A stretch of DNA of 34,610 nucleotides from an uncultured Solirubrobacterales bacterium (GTDB lineage: Bacteria > Actinomycetota > Thermoleophilia > Solirubrobacterales > 70-9): contig CAIZLN010000151.1 in the NCBI GenBank assembly GCA_903933815.1, forward strand, positions 1-34,610, given 5' to 3'. The notes beneath the pieces are model-generated. The model was given only the letters and a program-made list of their open reading frames with translations, had not been told where the DNA came from and made no database searches. Below are positions 24,466 through 31,700 of the stretch, piece after piece (position 1 is the stretch's first letter; every line of letters starts with the position of its first letter). The translations under genes and the position numbers were made by a program.

Positions 24466-25680
24466 ATGCGCCATGATCCGGTCCGCCTGACCTTCGAGAT
24501 CCACGCCCGTGATGCCGGCGCGCGTCGCGGCACGCTCCAGACTCCGCACGGACCGGTGGAGACCCCTGCCTTCATTCCGCTGGCGACCAAAGGCAGTGTT
24601 CGGGGAATGTCGTCGAGAGAGGTCAGGGCGCTCGGGTACGAGCTCGTGCTCGGAAACACCTACCACCTGCTGGTGGCCCCGGGCCCGGAGCGGATCGAGC
24701 GGGCTGGCGGGCTGCATAAGTTCATGGCATGGGACGGCGCGATCATTACTGACTCTGGTGGTTTTCAGGTGTTTTCCCTCGCTCACGGGGGGGTCAGCGC
24801 CGAGGTGAAGGGAACGGGTCGCAAGATGCAGGGCCTGGCAGCGACCCTGGGGATCGAAGAGGAAGGGGTCAGGTTCCGCTCCTACCGTGACGGATCGGAG
24901 TTGCTGCTCTCCCCGGAGAGTTCGATGTCGGTGCAGGCTTCGCTTGGGTCCGACATCGCTTTGACCTTCGACGAATGCACCCCGTTTCATGCCGACCGCG
25001 ACTACACCGCGAGGTCGACCGAACGTACTCACCGGTGGCTGGACCGTTGTCTCGACTGGCACCGGGAAAATGGCCCACCGGGTCAGGCCGTGTTCGGGAT
25101 CGTGCAGGGCGGGACCTACGAGGACCTGCGGCTTGAGTCCTGCGAGGCGGTCAGTGGCGCCGCTGTAGACGGGATCGCAATCGGCGGTACTCTCGGCCGC
25201 GACAAGGAGGAGATGGCCGAGGTGCTTGGCTTCACGGTGCCGGCACTGCCAGTGGAAGCGCCGAAGCATCTGCTCGGGATCGGTGAGGTGGACGATTTGA
25301 TGAAGGGCATCGCACTGGGTCTTGATGTCTTTGACTGCGCTGTGCCAACGCGCCTCGCCCGCCACGGGATGGCCTTGGCACCACTGCCGGAAAAGCGCTT
25401 CCGGTTCGACCTGCGCAAGGGCTACAGTGCGGGCAGGCGCGGCCCGCTGGTAGAGGGTTGCGGCTGTACTGCCTGCTCTGATTACGACATTGACTATCTG
25501 AACTACATATCCCGCTCCGAGGAGCTGACTGCGGTTCGTCTCCTGGTAGAGCACAATCTCTCTTACATGGAGCAGTTGATGACGGGAGCCAGAGAATCGA
25601 TATCCGCCGGCCGTTTCGGTGACTACAGCCGATCTGTGCTGGAAGGTGCCTCACCATGGCAGGCGGCGGAGATCCGATGA
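24466..25680 (+). CDS. tgt: Queuine/preQ1 tRNA-guanine transglycosylase
   Basis: Exchanges guanine-34 in GUN-anticodon tRNAs for a queuine precursor. The 404-residue product has Asp96 in ITDSGGFQVFSL, the catalytic Asp290 in LDVFDCAVPTR, the substrate-pocket FGIVQGG, and a zinc site made of Cys332, Cys334, Cys337 and His363. The ATG at 24466 is chosen over an in-frame TTG at 24436 because TAGCCT ends 7 nt before it and the conserved domain begins at residue 7. No queuosine biosynthesis genes are nearby. The stop is 16 nt before the next ABC gene. Confidence 0.94.
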   Translation: MRHDPVRLTFEIHARDAGARRGTLQTPHGPVETPAFIPLATKGSVRGMSSREVRALGYELVLGNTYHLLVAPGPERIERAGGLHKFMAWDGAIITDSGGFQVFSLAHGGVSAEVKGTGRKMQGLAATLGIEEEGVRFRSYRDGSELLLSPESSMSVQASLGSDIALTFDECTPFHADRDYTARSTERTHRWLDRCLDWHRENGPPGQAVFGIVQGGTYEDLRLESCEAVSGAAVDGIAIGGTLGRDKEEMAEVLGFTVPALPVEAPKHLLGIGEVDDLMKGIALGLDVFDCAVPTRLARHGMALAPLPEKRFRFDLRKGYSAGRRGPLVEGCGCTACSDYDIDYLNYISRSEELTAVRLLVEHNLSYMEQLMTGARESISAGRFGDYSRSVLEGASPWQAAEIR

Positions 25681-25696
25681 AGGCGGGGAACTCCTG

Positions 25697-26617
25697 ATGC
25701 TCGCATCGTTCGAAGGGGTCGGAAAGAGCTTCGGTGACACCGTCGCACTCGAGGGGCTTTCCTTCGGAGTGCCGGAGGGTTCGGTTTGCGGGCTGCTCGG
25801 TCCCAACGGCTCCGGCAAGACGACCGCGATCCGTCTCCTTCTCGGCCTGACCCGGCCGGACGCAGGCTCGACCAGCCTGCTCGGGTCGCGGAGTGGAGGC
25901 CGCAGCTTCGCGGGTGCCATCCGCCAGACGGGTGCACTTGTTGAGGGTCCCTCACTTTATTCGCGCGCCTCCGCACGTCAGAACATGAGGATTCAGGCTG
26001 CGGCACTCAGGCTGCGGCGGCCGGAAGCGGAGATAGATGGCCTGCTTCGTCTGGTCGGGCTTGAGGAAAGGGCCGCAACCAGAGCCGGTGGCTTCTCGAT
26101 GGGCATGAAGCAGCGGCTGGGGCTGGCGATCGCACTTCTCGGAAGTCCCCGCCTGGTCATCCTCGACGAACCGACTAACGGACTGGACCCGTCAGGCATC
26201 GTCGAGATCCGGGATCTGATTTCAAAGCTGCCGGAGCGCGGCATGACCGTGCTCGTCTCATCTCACCTGCTTTCAGAGGTCGAGCTCATGTGCGATCGGG
26301 TGACGATCATCAATCGCGGGCGCCTGGTCGCCGACGGCAGGCTGTCCGAGGTCGTCGGCTCCTCGGGCGACGGGGCCCGCTACAGCGTGACGGTGTCCGA
26401 ACACGAGGTATCTGCAGCGGTCGGCTGCCTTGTTTCCCTCGGCCTCGTCGCCGAACCAATGGGACGCGGCCTGATTTCAGTTTCCGGCCCGGTAACCGAT
26501 GGCTCTCAGCTCAGCTGCGTGCTGGCCGCCGAGGGTATCTACGTTTCCGGGCTGAGCCAGAATAAGCCGGACCTGGAGAGCGTTTTTCTCAGCCTTACCG
26601 AGGGTGGTACATCGTGA
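25697..26617 (+). CDS. ABC-2 type exporter ATP-binding protein (BcrA-like)
   Basis: Second exporter ATPase of the window. The 306-residue product has Walker A GPNGSGKT at 35-42, a variant signature FSMGMKQR at 133-140 in place of LSGGQ, Walker B LVILDEP at 153-159, and SSHLLSEVE with the switch histidine. FSxGMKQR is typical of bacitracin/lantibiotic-type BcrA ATPases. The ATG at 25697 is chosen over an upstream in-frame start at 25619 that lies inside tgt. The stop overlaps the permease GTG by 4 bp. The cargo is unknown. Confidence 0.91.
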   Translation: MLASFEGVGKSFGDTVALEGLSFGVPEGSVCGLLGPNGSGKTTAIRLLLGLTRPDAGSTSLLGSRSGGRSFAGAIRQTGALVEGPSLYSRASARQNMRIQAAALRLRRPEAEIDGLLRLVGLEERAATRAGGFSMGMKQRLGLAIALLGSPRLVILDEPTNGLDPSGIVEIRDLISKLPERGMTVLVSSHLLSEVELMCDRVTIINRGRLVADGRLSEVVGSSGDGARYSVTVSEHEVSAAVGCLVSLGLVAEPMGRGLISVSGPVTDGSQLSCVLAAEGIYVSGLSQNKPDLESVFLSLTEGGTS

Positions 26618-27336
26618 GGGCGGAAATCCTGAAGGTACGATCCATGCCGACCCCGCGCTGGTGTCTGATCGCCGTCGGCGTCTGCGCTCTGGTGGGAATG
26701 GCTGTGGTCTGGCGGTGGGGCCTCGGCTCCGATCTGGTGGCTTTCGATGTCGCAATAGGTTTTCCGCTTGCGATCGCCTCGATCGCGTTCGGGGCCTGGG
26801 TGTTCGGGGTCGAATACGGCCAGAACACACTGCGGCGCACCTTGACTGCCGATCCGCGTCGACTTCGACTCTTCGTCACCAAGCTGACGGTGGCATTGAC
26901 CCTGGTTGCGCTGGCTACCGTCGTCATCTACCTGGTCGCACTCCCGCTTTACGGCATCGCAGCGGACCGCCACGGTGAAGCAGTTGCCATTAACGACTAT
27001 CGCGACCTGGTCCTTGGCAGCCTGATCTCCAACCTCGTCTATGTGATCGTCGGCGGGGCGCTCGTGCTGATCACGGGCAGCATGGCCGGCGGGGTTACTG
27101 CCGCCCTGATCTTTCTTTTCGTGGTCGACACGGTGCTCGGGGTGGTGCCGAAAGCAGGCGACTACAGCCTGGGCGTGGCATTGACCGACATTCTCATCGC
27201 GATCCGGCCCACCGGTGACGGCCTGTTCGCCGGCAGTGGTCACTCGACCCCCGAGGCCGTGGCGATCCTGGCGGCCTGGCTGGTCGGGCTGGCCGGGTTG
27301 GGCTGGCTGCGCCTCTGGCGAAGCGACGTCAAGTAG
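26614..27336 (+). CDS. ABC-2 type permease partner
   Basis: Membrane subunit paired with the BcrA-like ATPase. The 240-residue product has an N-terminal basic segment MRAEILKVRSMPTPRW, typical of ABC-2 permeases, and about six hydrophobic segments. The loop GVEYGQNTLRRTLTADPRR matches the family pattern in which the EYxxxTLR segment precedes the cytoplasmic loop. The start overlaps the ATPase stop. It ends 32 nt from the convergent kinase gene. Sequence similarity to named exporters cannot be judged from here. Confidence 0.85.
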   Translation: MRAEILKVRSMPTPRWCLIAVGVCALVGMAVVWRWGLGSDLVAFDVAIGFPLAIASIAFGAWVFGVEYGQNTLRRTLTADPRRLRLFVTKLTVALTLVALATVVIYLVALPLYGIAADRHGEAVAINDYRDLVLGSLISNLVYVIVGGALVLITGSMAGGVTAALIFLFVVDTVLGVVPKAGDYSLGVALTDILIAIRPTGDGLFAGSGHSTPEAVAILAAWLVGLAGLGWLRLWRSDVK

Positions 27337-27368
27337 AGCGCCTGTCCGCGCCTGAAGCAGAGCTCGAA

Positions 27369-28568
27369 CTAGCGCGTGTTTTCGCGCAGGTAGTCCCGAA
27401 GCTCGCGGGTCACGTCGTTGACTGACTCGCCTGCCCACTCGCGTACCTTCACTGATGCCGCACGGTCGGTCAGTGAGATCACCAGGCCCGCAACCAGCAG
27501 GGCGATGAGCACCAGGGCCAGCAGGCCGGCGAAAAACCGGATGGTCCGGTTCAGCAGGGATCGCTTCTTCAGTACAGGGCGTGGGGGTGGGCCTTTGTAC
27601 CTCGGAGGAGGCTGCGTCGGCCGGTGAGCGGTTCTGGTGGTGCGCTCGAGCGGGCGGGTGGCGGTTTCAGCCATCGGAAAGTGGTCGGGCGTGCGTGGCC
27701 CCTCGTCGTCAAGCAGCACGGTCACGTCCTCTCCACGCAGTCCGCGTTCGAGGCCGTCCAAGAAGGCTCCGGCGGTAGTGAACCGGATTCGCGTGTCTCC
27801 CTCGAGTGCCCGCATCACCGAGGCGCTCACAGTCTCGGGGACATCCGCGTTGTAGGTTCGCGGCGAGAGGGGCTTCTCATTCTGCTGGCGCACGGCCAGC
27901 TCAGCCAGAGATGACCCTTCGTACGGAAGCCGGCCGGTCAGGAACTGGTAGAGCACGACTCCGAGCGCGTACACATCGGTAGCAGGCGTCGCTTCGTCGC
28001 CGCGGACCTGCTCGGGTGCCAGGTAGGCAGCCGTCCCGACCACGGATCCGACCTGGGTGATCCGTGTCTGTTCGGCTGCCCGGGCTATCCCGAAATCCGT
28101 GAGCTTGCAGGTCATCGGACCACCGCCGACCGGGCCGCCGACCACCATCAGGTTGCCCGGCTTGACATCCCGGTGGATGATCCCGTGTCGGTGGGCGTAC
28201 TCAAGACCGGCGCAGGCCTGGACACCAATCTCCACCGCAACCTCCGGATCCAGCACACCTTCGCTCTTCAGAATCTGCGCTCCGGAGCGACCTTCCACGC
28301 ATTCCATGACGATGAAGTGCCGGCCGTGGTCGACCCCGGTGTCATAGACCTGGACGATGTTCGGGTGGATCAGCTTGGCCACCGCCAGGGCCTCCCGCCG
28401 GAACCGGGCAACGAATCGGTCATCGTCAGAAAGGTGCTCGGCCAGGACCTTGACTGCGACCGTGCGCTCGAGAATGCGGTCCTTGGCGCGGTAGACATTC
28501 GACATCCCCCCGGAGCCGAGCTTGTCCATCAGTTCGTAGCGGCCGCCGAGGACCGTCGGGTTTGCCAT
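27369..28568 (-). CDS. PknB-like Ser/Thr protein kinase, membrane-anchored
   Basis: Hanks-type kinase of 399 residues. Visible elements: glycine loop GSGGMSNVY (18-26), Lys40 in AVKVL, catalytic Asp134 in HRDVKPGN, Asp158 in DFG, and GTAAYLAPEQ in the activation region. A proline-rich juxtamembrane stretch around residues 300-335 (PTQPPPRYKGPPPRP) precedes a single transmembrane helix at about 345-366. The outside tail is only about 32 residues (KVREWAGESVNDVTRELRDYL) and looks like the first part of a PASTA repeat, where PknB has several full ones. It starts 3 nt after the lipoprotein gene stop, so the pair is probably one operon. Targets are unknown. Confidence 0.92.
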   Translation of the reverse strand: MANPTVLGGRYELMDKLGSGGMSNVYRAKDRILERTVAVKVLAEHLSDDDRFVARFRREALAVAKLIHPNIVQVYDTGVDHGRHFIVMECVEGRSGAQILKSEGVLDPEVAVEIGVQACAGLEYAHRHGIIHRDVKPGNLMVVGGPVGGGPMTCKLTDFGIARAAEQTRITQVGSVVGTAAYLAPEQVRGDEATPATDVYALGVVLYQFLTGRLPYEGSSLAELAVRQQNEKPLSPRTYNADVPETVSASVMRALEGDTRIRFTTAGAFLDGLERGLRGEDVTVLLDDEGPRTPDHFPMAETATRPLERTTRTAHRPTQPPPRYKGPPPRPVLKKRSLLNRTIRFFAGLLALVLIALLVAGLVISLTDRAASVKVREWAGESVNDVTRELRDYLRENTR

Positions 28569-28571
28569 CGC

Positions 28572-29117
28572 TCAGCTGCCGCCTGTCGGGGGAGCGATGC
28601 CGCCGGTCGGTGGGCTTACCCCTCCGGAACCATTGTCCGGTGGTACCGGGGTCGGCACCGGTACTGGTGCGGGTTCGGGCGTCGGCTCAGGTGTCGGAGT
28701 CGTACCGGTTCCCGCCTGCCCGGTGGGGCTGGTCGGTTCCGGCTCCACCGCACCTGTGTCTTCGGCGGGCAGATCAGGCCGGAGCACCTCGACTGCTGGC
28801 TCGGAGTCGGCCTCCTCGCAGTTGTCCTGGACCTTGATCTGAAGACGGGTAACGCCGTCCAGCAGGTTCAGCCTGAGGGTCGGGTCCACTTCGCTTCCAA
28901 GGGATTCCACCACTTCACGCACCTCCTCGGCGGTCGCGAGCGCTTCGAAACAGTTGCCGTCCCTGACCAGCTGCTTCACCTGTTCGAGGTCGGCATCTAT
29001 CTGCCTCGCGGTATCCCCCGGGACGAGATTGCTGCGGTCCTCGCCACAGCCCGTGGCAAACCCGATCGAGGCGATCGCAGCGAGCAGAAGGGTCAGTTTG
29101 AGGGTGATTGCGGGCAT
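28572..29117 (-). CDS. Putative lipoprotein, function unknown
   Basis: I do not recognise a named family. The 181-residue product has a signal peptide ending in lipobox FATGC, with lipidated Cys24, then a helical domain of about 85 residues (IDADLEQVKQLVRDGNCFEA, then EEVREVVESLGSEVDP) with two further cysteines, and a Pro/Thr/Glu/Gly-rich tail of about 70 residues (PTPEPTPEPAPVPVP) likely to span or bind the cell wall. TAGACT lies 8 nt before the ATG. It is encoded directly upstream of the kinase, so it could be a surface partner or sensor for it; that is inference. Confidence 0.78.
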   Translation of the reverse strand: MPAITLKLTLLLAAIASIGFATGCGEDRSNLVPGDTARQIDADLEQVKQLVRDGNCFEALATAEEVREVVESLGSEVDPTLRLNLLDGVTRLQIKVQDNCEEADSEPAVEVLRPDLPAEDTGAVEPEPTSPTGQAGTGTTPTPEPTPEPAPVPVPTPVPPDNGSGGVSPPTGGIAPPTGGS

Positions 29118-29125
29118 GTAGTTCG

Positions 29126-29131
29126 AGTCTA
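29126..29131 (-). promoter_or_regulatory. TANNNT box before the lipoprotein-kinase operon
   Basis: On the minus strand this reads TAGACT, 8 nt before the ATG at 29117. No SD is present, which is consistent with a leaderless transcript. Confidence 0.45.
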
Positions 29132-29168
29132 GAGAAAGAGTCTTCGGTGTCTGCGGGGGCTCTCCGCG

Positions 29169-29909
29169 TCAATGGCCTTGAAACAGCCGGTCGGCCAGGT
29201 GCTGGGGCAGGCCTGCTTCGACTATCGCTTCGGCGGCGATTTCAACCGGGTACTCGACCCGATGAAAGCTGGCGGTCAGGCTGTCTGTTTCCAGGGCCAT
29301 CCAGGCGGCTCGCCGGTCCCGGTCCCTCGGCTGACCGACGCTTCCCGGGTTGATGAGCCACTGCCCGGCCACGAGTGATTTCTGTGTGCCGTCCGGGGCC
29401 AGCTCCGATGTGATTCTCGACATTTCGTCCACCCGGGTGAAGTAGAGGGCAATGTGGGAGTGCCCTATCAGTGAGACCCTGTACTCCTGAACGTTCAGAC
29501 AGTCCTCGGCCAGGTCGGTTTCGACGACGTATTCCCAGATGGGGTCGCGTGGGGAGGCGTGGTAGAGGCCGAATCCCTCCCTCTGCCCGCTGGCCTGGCC
29601 ACCAAGCCCGCTCAGCACTCCCGTCGAGTATTCGCTCAATGCGTTCCGGGTCCACAGTGCAGCCTCAGCCGCGCTGGGACTGAAGGTCGAGATGTCGATC
29701 TGCCCCAGTGCAGCGAGGTCGTGGTTTCCGACCAGCCAGACGGCACACCGCTGCTGCAGGAGCCGGACGCACTCGTTCGGGCTTGCCCCGTACCCGACCG
29801 CATCGCCGAGGCACCAGATTTCGTCCACGCTGCTTTCGTCAATGGCACCGAGAACCGCCTCGAGGGCGGGCAGATTGGCATGGATGTCGGAGATCACGGC
29901 AGCTTTCAT
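29169..29909 (-). CDS. Calcineurin-like metallophosphoesterase
   Basis: Predicted two-metal phosphodiesterase or phosphatase of the YfcE/MJ0936-like class. The 246-residue product shows the complete motif series: SDIHANLPAL (Asp8, His10), GDAVGYG, GNHDLAALG, GHSHIALY, and the C-terminal NPGSVGQPRDRD. The insert between GNHD and GHSH is of ordinary size. The ATG at 29909 gives the family N-terminus MKAAVISDIH; a GTG at 29921 would add four residues. Neither has an SD or a close TANNNT box. It is read divergently from the M48 protease gene, 70 nt away. The substrate is unknown. Confidence 0.88.
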   Translation of the reverse strand: MKAAVISDIHANLPALEAVLGAIDESSVDEIWCLGDAVGYGASPNECVRLLQQRCAVWLVGNHDLAALGQIDISTFSPSAAEAALWTRNALSEYSTGVLSGLGGQASGQREGFGLYHASPRDPIWEYVVETDLAEDCLNVQEYRVSLIGHSHIALYFTRVDEMSRITSELAPDGTQKSLVAGQWLINPGSVGQPRDRDRRAAWMALETDSLTASFHRVEYPVEIAAEAIVEAGLPQHLADRLFQGH

Positions 29910-29965
29910 ATGGATGAGCACCGGGCGCTTGACTCAGCACAGGCATCACGCCGGGAGCGGCCCCC

Positions 29966-29972
29966 TATCGTA
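29966..29972. promoter_or_regulatory. Divergent TANNNT boxes between metallophosphoesterase and M48 protease
   Basis: On the plus strand TATCGT (29966-29971) lies 8 nt before the M48 ATG. On the minus strand the same bases read TACGAT (29972-29967), so one short segment could serve as the -10 element in both directions. The metallophosphoesterase transcript would then have a leader of roughly 50 nt. Confidence 0.35.
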
Positions 29973-29979
29973 GAGCCCC

Positions 29980-31248
29980 ATGACTGCCGCGCCGGACGCA
30001 CGACCTCGATTGAACGACTACGCCCCGGCGCTGGTCGCTCTGGCCGCCGTGCTGTTCGCATTCCTGGTGGGGCAGCTGCTCGGCCCCGGGGATCCACCGG
30101 TCGATTTCGATCAGGCCGACAAGTTCACCTGGTTCGAGCAGGCGGGGCCGGGTGGAACTGAGGTCGCTGAGCGGTACCGCAGCCGGGTCCGCCTGATCGC
30201 CGCATTCGGGATGTTTTCGGGGATAGCGGTACTCGCATTTCTGGCCTTCTACAGGGGCCCACCCGTCAGGCACCTGCTGACGGTTGCCTCCCGGAATCCG
30301 TGGCGCGGTGCGGCTGGCGTGGGTGCGATGCTTGCCGTCGCTCTGGCCATCGCCGGGCTGCCTGCGTCGCTCCTGTCCTTTGACCTCGGCCGGGACTACG
30401 GTCTGGTGACGCAGGACCTCGGCGGATGGGCGGGCGACAGGCTGCTCTCCCTCGCATTCTCGATTCCGCTTACGGCGCTGTTCGCACTTGCCAGCTACGC
30501 AGCGTGGCGCCGGTTCAGGAAACGGTTCTGGGTCGCCGCCAGCGCCCTCGGGGTACTTTTCGCCTTCTTCTGGCTCTGGCTCTGGCCCGTGGCTGTGTCG
30601 CCCCTGTTCAACCGGTTTGAGCCGCTGCCGCCTGGCCCGGCGCGCGCCGAAGTCATGCGACTGGCCGGGCTGAGCGGCGTCGACGTGGGACAGGTCTACT
30701 CGGTTGACGCCAGTCGCAGATCGGTGGCACTCAATGCCTATGTGCATGGCATCGGTACCAGCAAGCGGGTCGTCATCTATGACAATGCCCTCCGCAACCT
30801 GTCCGGTGATGAGTTCACCACTCTGGTCGCCCATGAGCTGGCTCACGTCGAATCGAATGACATCTATCGCGGGCTGGCCTTCGCCATTTTGGTCATCCCG
30901 CTGGGAGCCCTGGCGATTCAGCTGGGGGCTGCTGCGATCCTGAGGAGAAACGGTGACTCCGAAAGCAGCCCTGCCGTCCTCCTGCCACTGGCGCTGGGAC
31001 TCTCGGTGATGATGATGCTGCTGGCCATTCCCGGCAACCATCTCTCCCGTCAGATCGAGATCAAGGCCGATTACAGAGCGATCGAGTTGACCGGAGACCC
31101 GGCCGCGATGGTCAGGCTGCAGCGGCGGATAGCCGAAAGCAACCTGAGCGACCCTGATCCGCCGGTGGTCTGGCAGGCCCTGTTTGCTACTCACCCTCCC
31201 GCACTCGACCGCATCGGGCTTGCCCTGGCGATGCAGGAGAAAGAGTGA
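29980..31248 (+). CDS. M48 family zinc metalloprotease, Ste24/CAAX-protease-like
   Basis: Integral membrane protease of 422 residues. Several hydrophobic segments cover residues about 14-35, 70-90, 105-130, 150-170 and 185-205. The zinc motif HELAH has His285, Glu286 and His289; the third ligand is Glu360 in EIKADYRA. Two more hydrophobic segments lie between them, as in Ste24. The C-terminal FATHPPALDRIGLA is also a family hallmark. Bacteria generally lack prenylated CAAX proteins, so a role in membrane protein quality control is more likely. It starts with TATCGT 8 nt upstream and no SD; the stop is one base before the rlmH TTG. Confidence 0.92.
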   Translation: MTAAPDARPRLNDYAPALVALAAVLFAFLVGQLLGPGDPPVDFDQADKFTWFEQAGPGGTEVAERYRSRVRLIAAFGMFSGIAVLAFLAFYRGPPVRHLLTVASRNPWRGAAGVGAMLAVALAIAGLPASLLSFDLGRDYGLVTQDLGGWAGDRLLSLAFSIPLTALFALASYAAWRRFRKRFWVAASALGVLFAFFWLWLWPVAVSPLFNRFEPLPPGPARAEVMRLAGLSGVDVGQVYSVDASRRSVALNAYVHGIGTSKRVVIYDNALRNLSGDEFTTLVAHELAHVESNDIYRGLAFAILVIPLGALAIQLGAAAILRRNGDSESSPAVLLPLALGLSVMMMLLAIPGNHLSRQIEIKADYRAIELTGDPAAMVRLQRRIAESNLSDPDPPVVWQALFATHPPALDRIGLALAMQEKE

Positions 31249-31249
31249 T

Positions 31250-31666
31250 TTGAAGCTCACGGTAATGGCCGTCGGGCGCATCCGCGCACCTTTTGACGCT
31301 GCTGAAGCGCATTACCTCAGGCTGCTCAAGGCCAGGCAGAAGGTTGAAGTAGTCGAGGTCAAAGATGACGAGGCGATGCTGCGCAGGGTGACCCCCAGGA
31401 GTCACCTGGTGGCCCTTGATCTGGGCGGAAAGACGATGGACTCGATCAGCTGGTCGAGCTGGCTGGAAAGCCGCCGGCTTGCTGCCCGGGATGTGTTCTT
31501 CCTCATCGGCGGCCCCGAAGGACTGGGCGAAGAGGTCCAGAGACGCAGCGATGAATCAGTGTCCCTCGGACCCCAGACGATGGCCCATCAGCTTGCCCGG
31601 ATAGTCCTGCTGGAGCAGATCTTCAGGGCCGGCAAGATCCTCGCGGGTGAGAAGTACCACCTGTAG
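31250..31666 (+). CDS. rlmH: 23S rRNA pseudouridine-1915 N3-methyltransferase RlmH
   Basis: SPOUT-fold methyltransferase acting on helix 69 of 23S rRNA. The 138-residue product has the knotted SAM-site sequence FFLIGGPEGLGEEV and the C-terminal signature HQLARIVLLEQIFRAGKILAGEKYH. It is a little shorter than the usual 155 or so residues. TTG 31250 is chosen because AGGAGA (31235-31240) is 9 nt upstream and the N-terminus KLTVMAVGRI fits the family; the frame is open upstream only as a shadow of the protease gene. It begins one base after the M48 stop, so the two are coupled. Confidence 0.93.
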   Translation: MKLTVMAVGRIRAPFDAAEAHYLRLLKARQKVEVVEVKDDEAMLRRVTPRSHLVALDLGGKTMDSISWSSWLESRRLAARDVFFLIGGPEGLGEEVQRRSDESVSLGPQTMAHQLARIVLLEQIFRAGKILAGEKYHL

Positions 31667-31687
31667 CCGGGCTTCGGGCCTGAACCG

Positions 31688-31693
31688 TAGGAT
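31688..31693 (+). promoter_or_regulatory. TANNNT box before argS
   Basis: TAGGAT lies exactly 7 nt before the GTG at 31701 and overlaps an in-frame ATG at 31692, which argues that GTG is the true start. Confidence 0.5.
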
Positions 31694-31700
31694 GGTCGTC

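Noticed and set aside
23677-25554. A 625-codon open frame on the minus strand across gpmI and tgt
   Set aside because: It is antisense to two unmistakable enzymes, its translation has no recognisable domain, and long antisense frames are expected from G/C-biased third codon positions.
29965-31281. A 438-codon minus-strand frame over the M48 protease gene
   Set aside because: Its composition is low-complexity and rich in Gln, Arg and Pro, it has no motif, and the plus strand has a complete Ste24-like protease.
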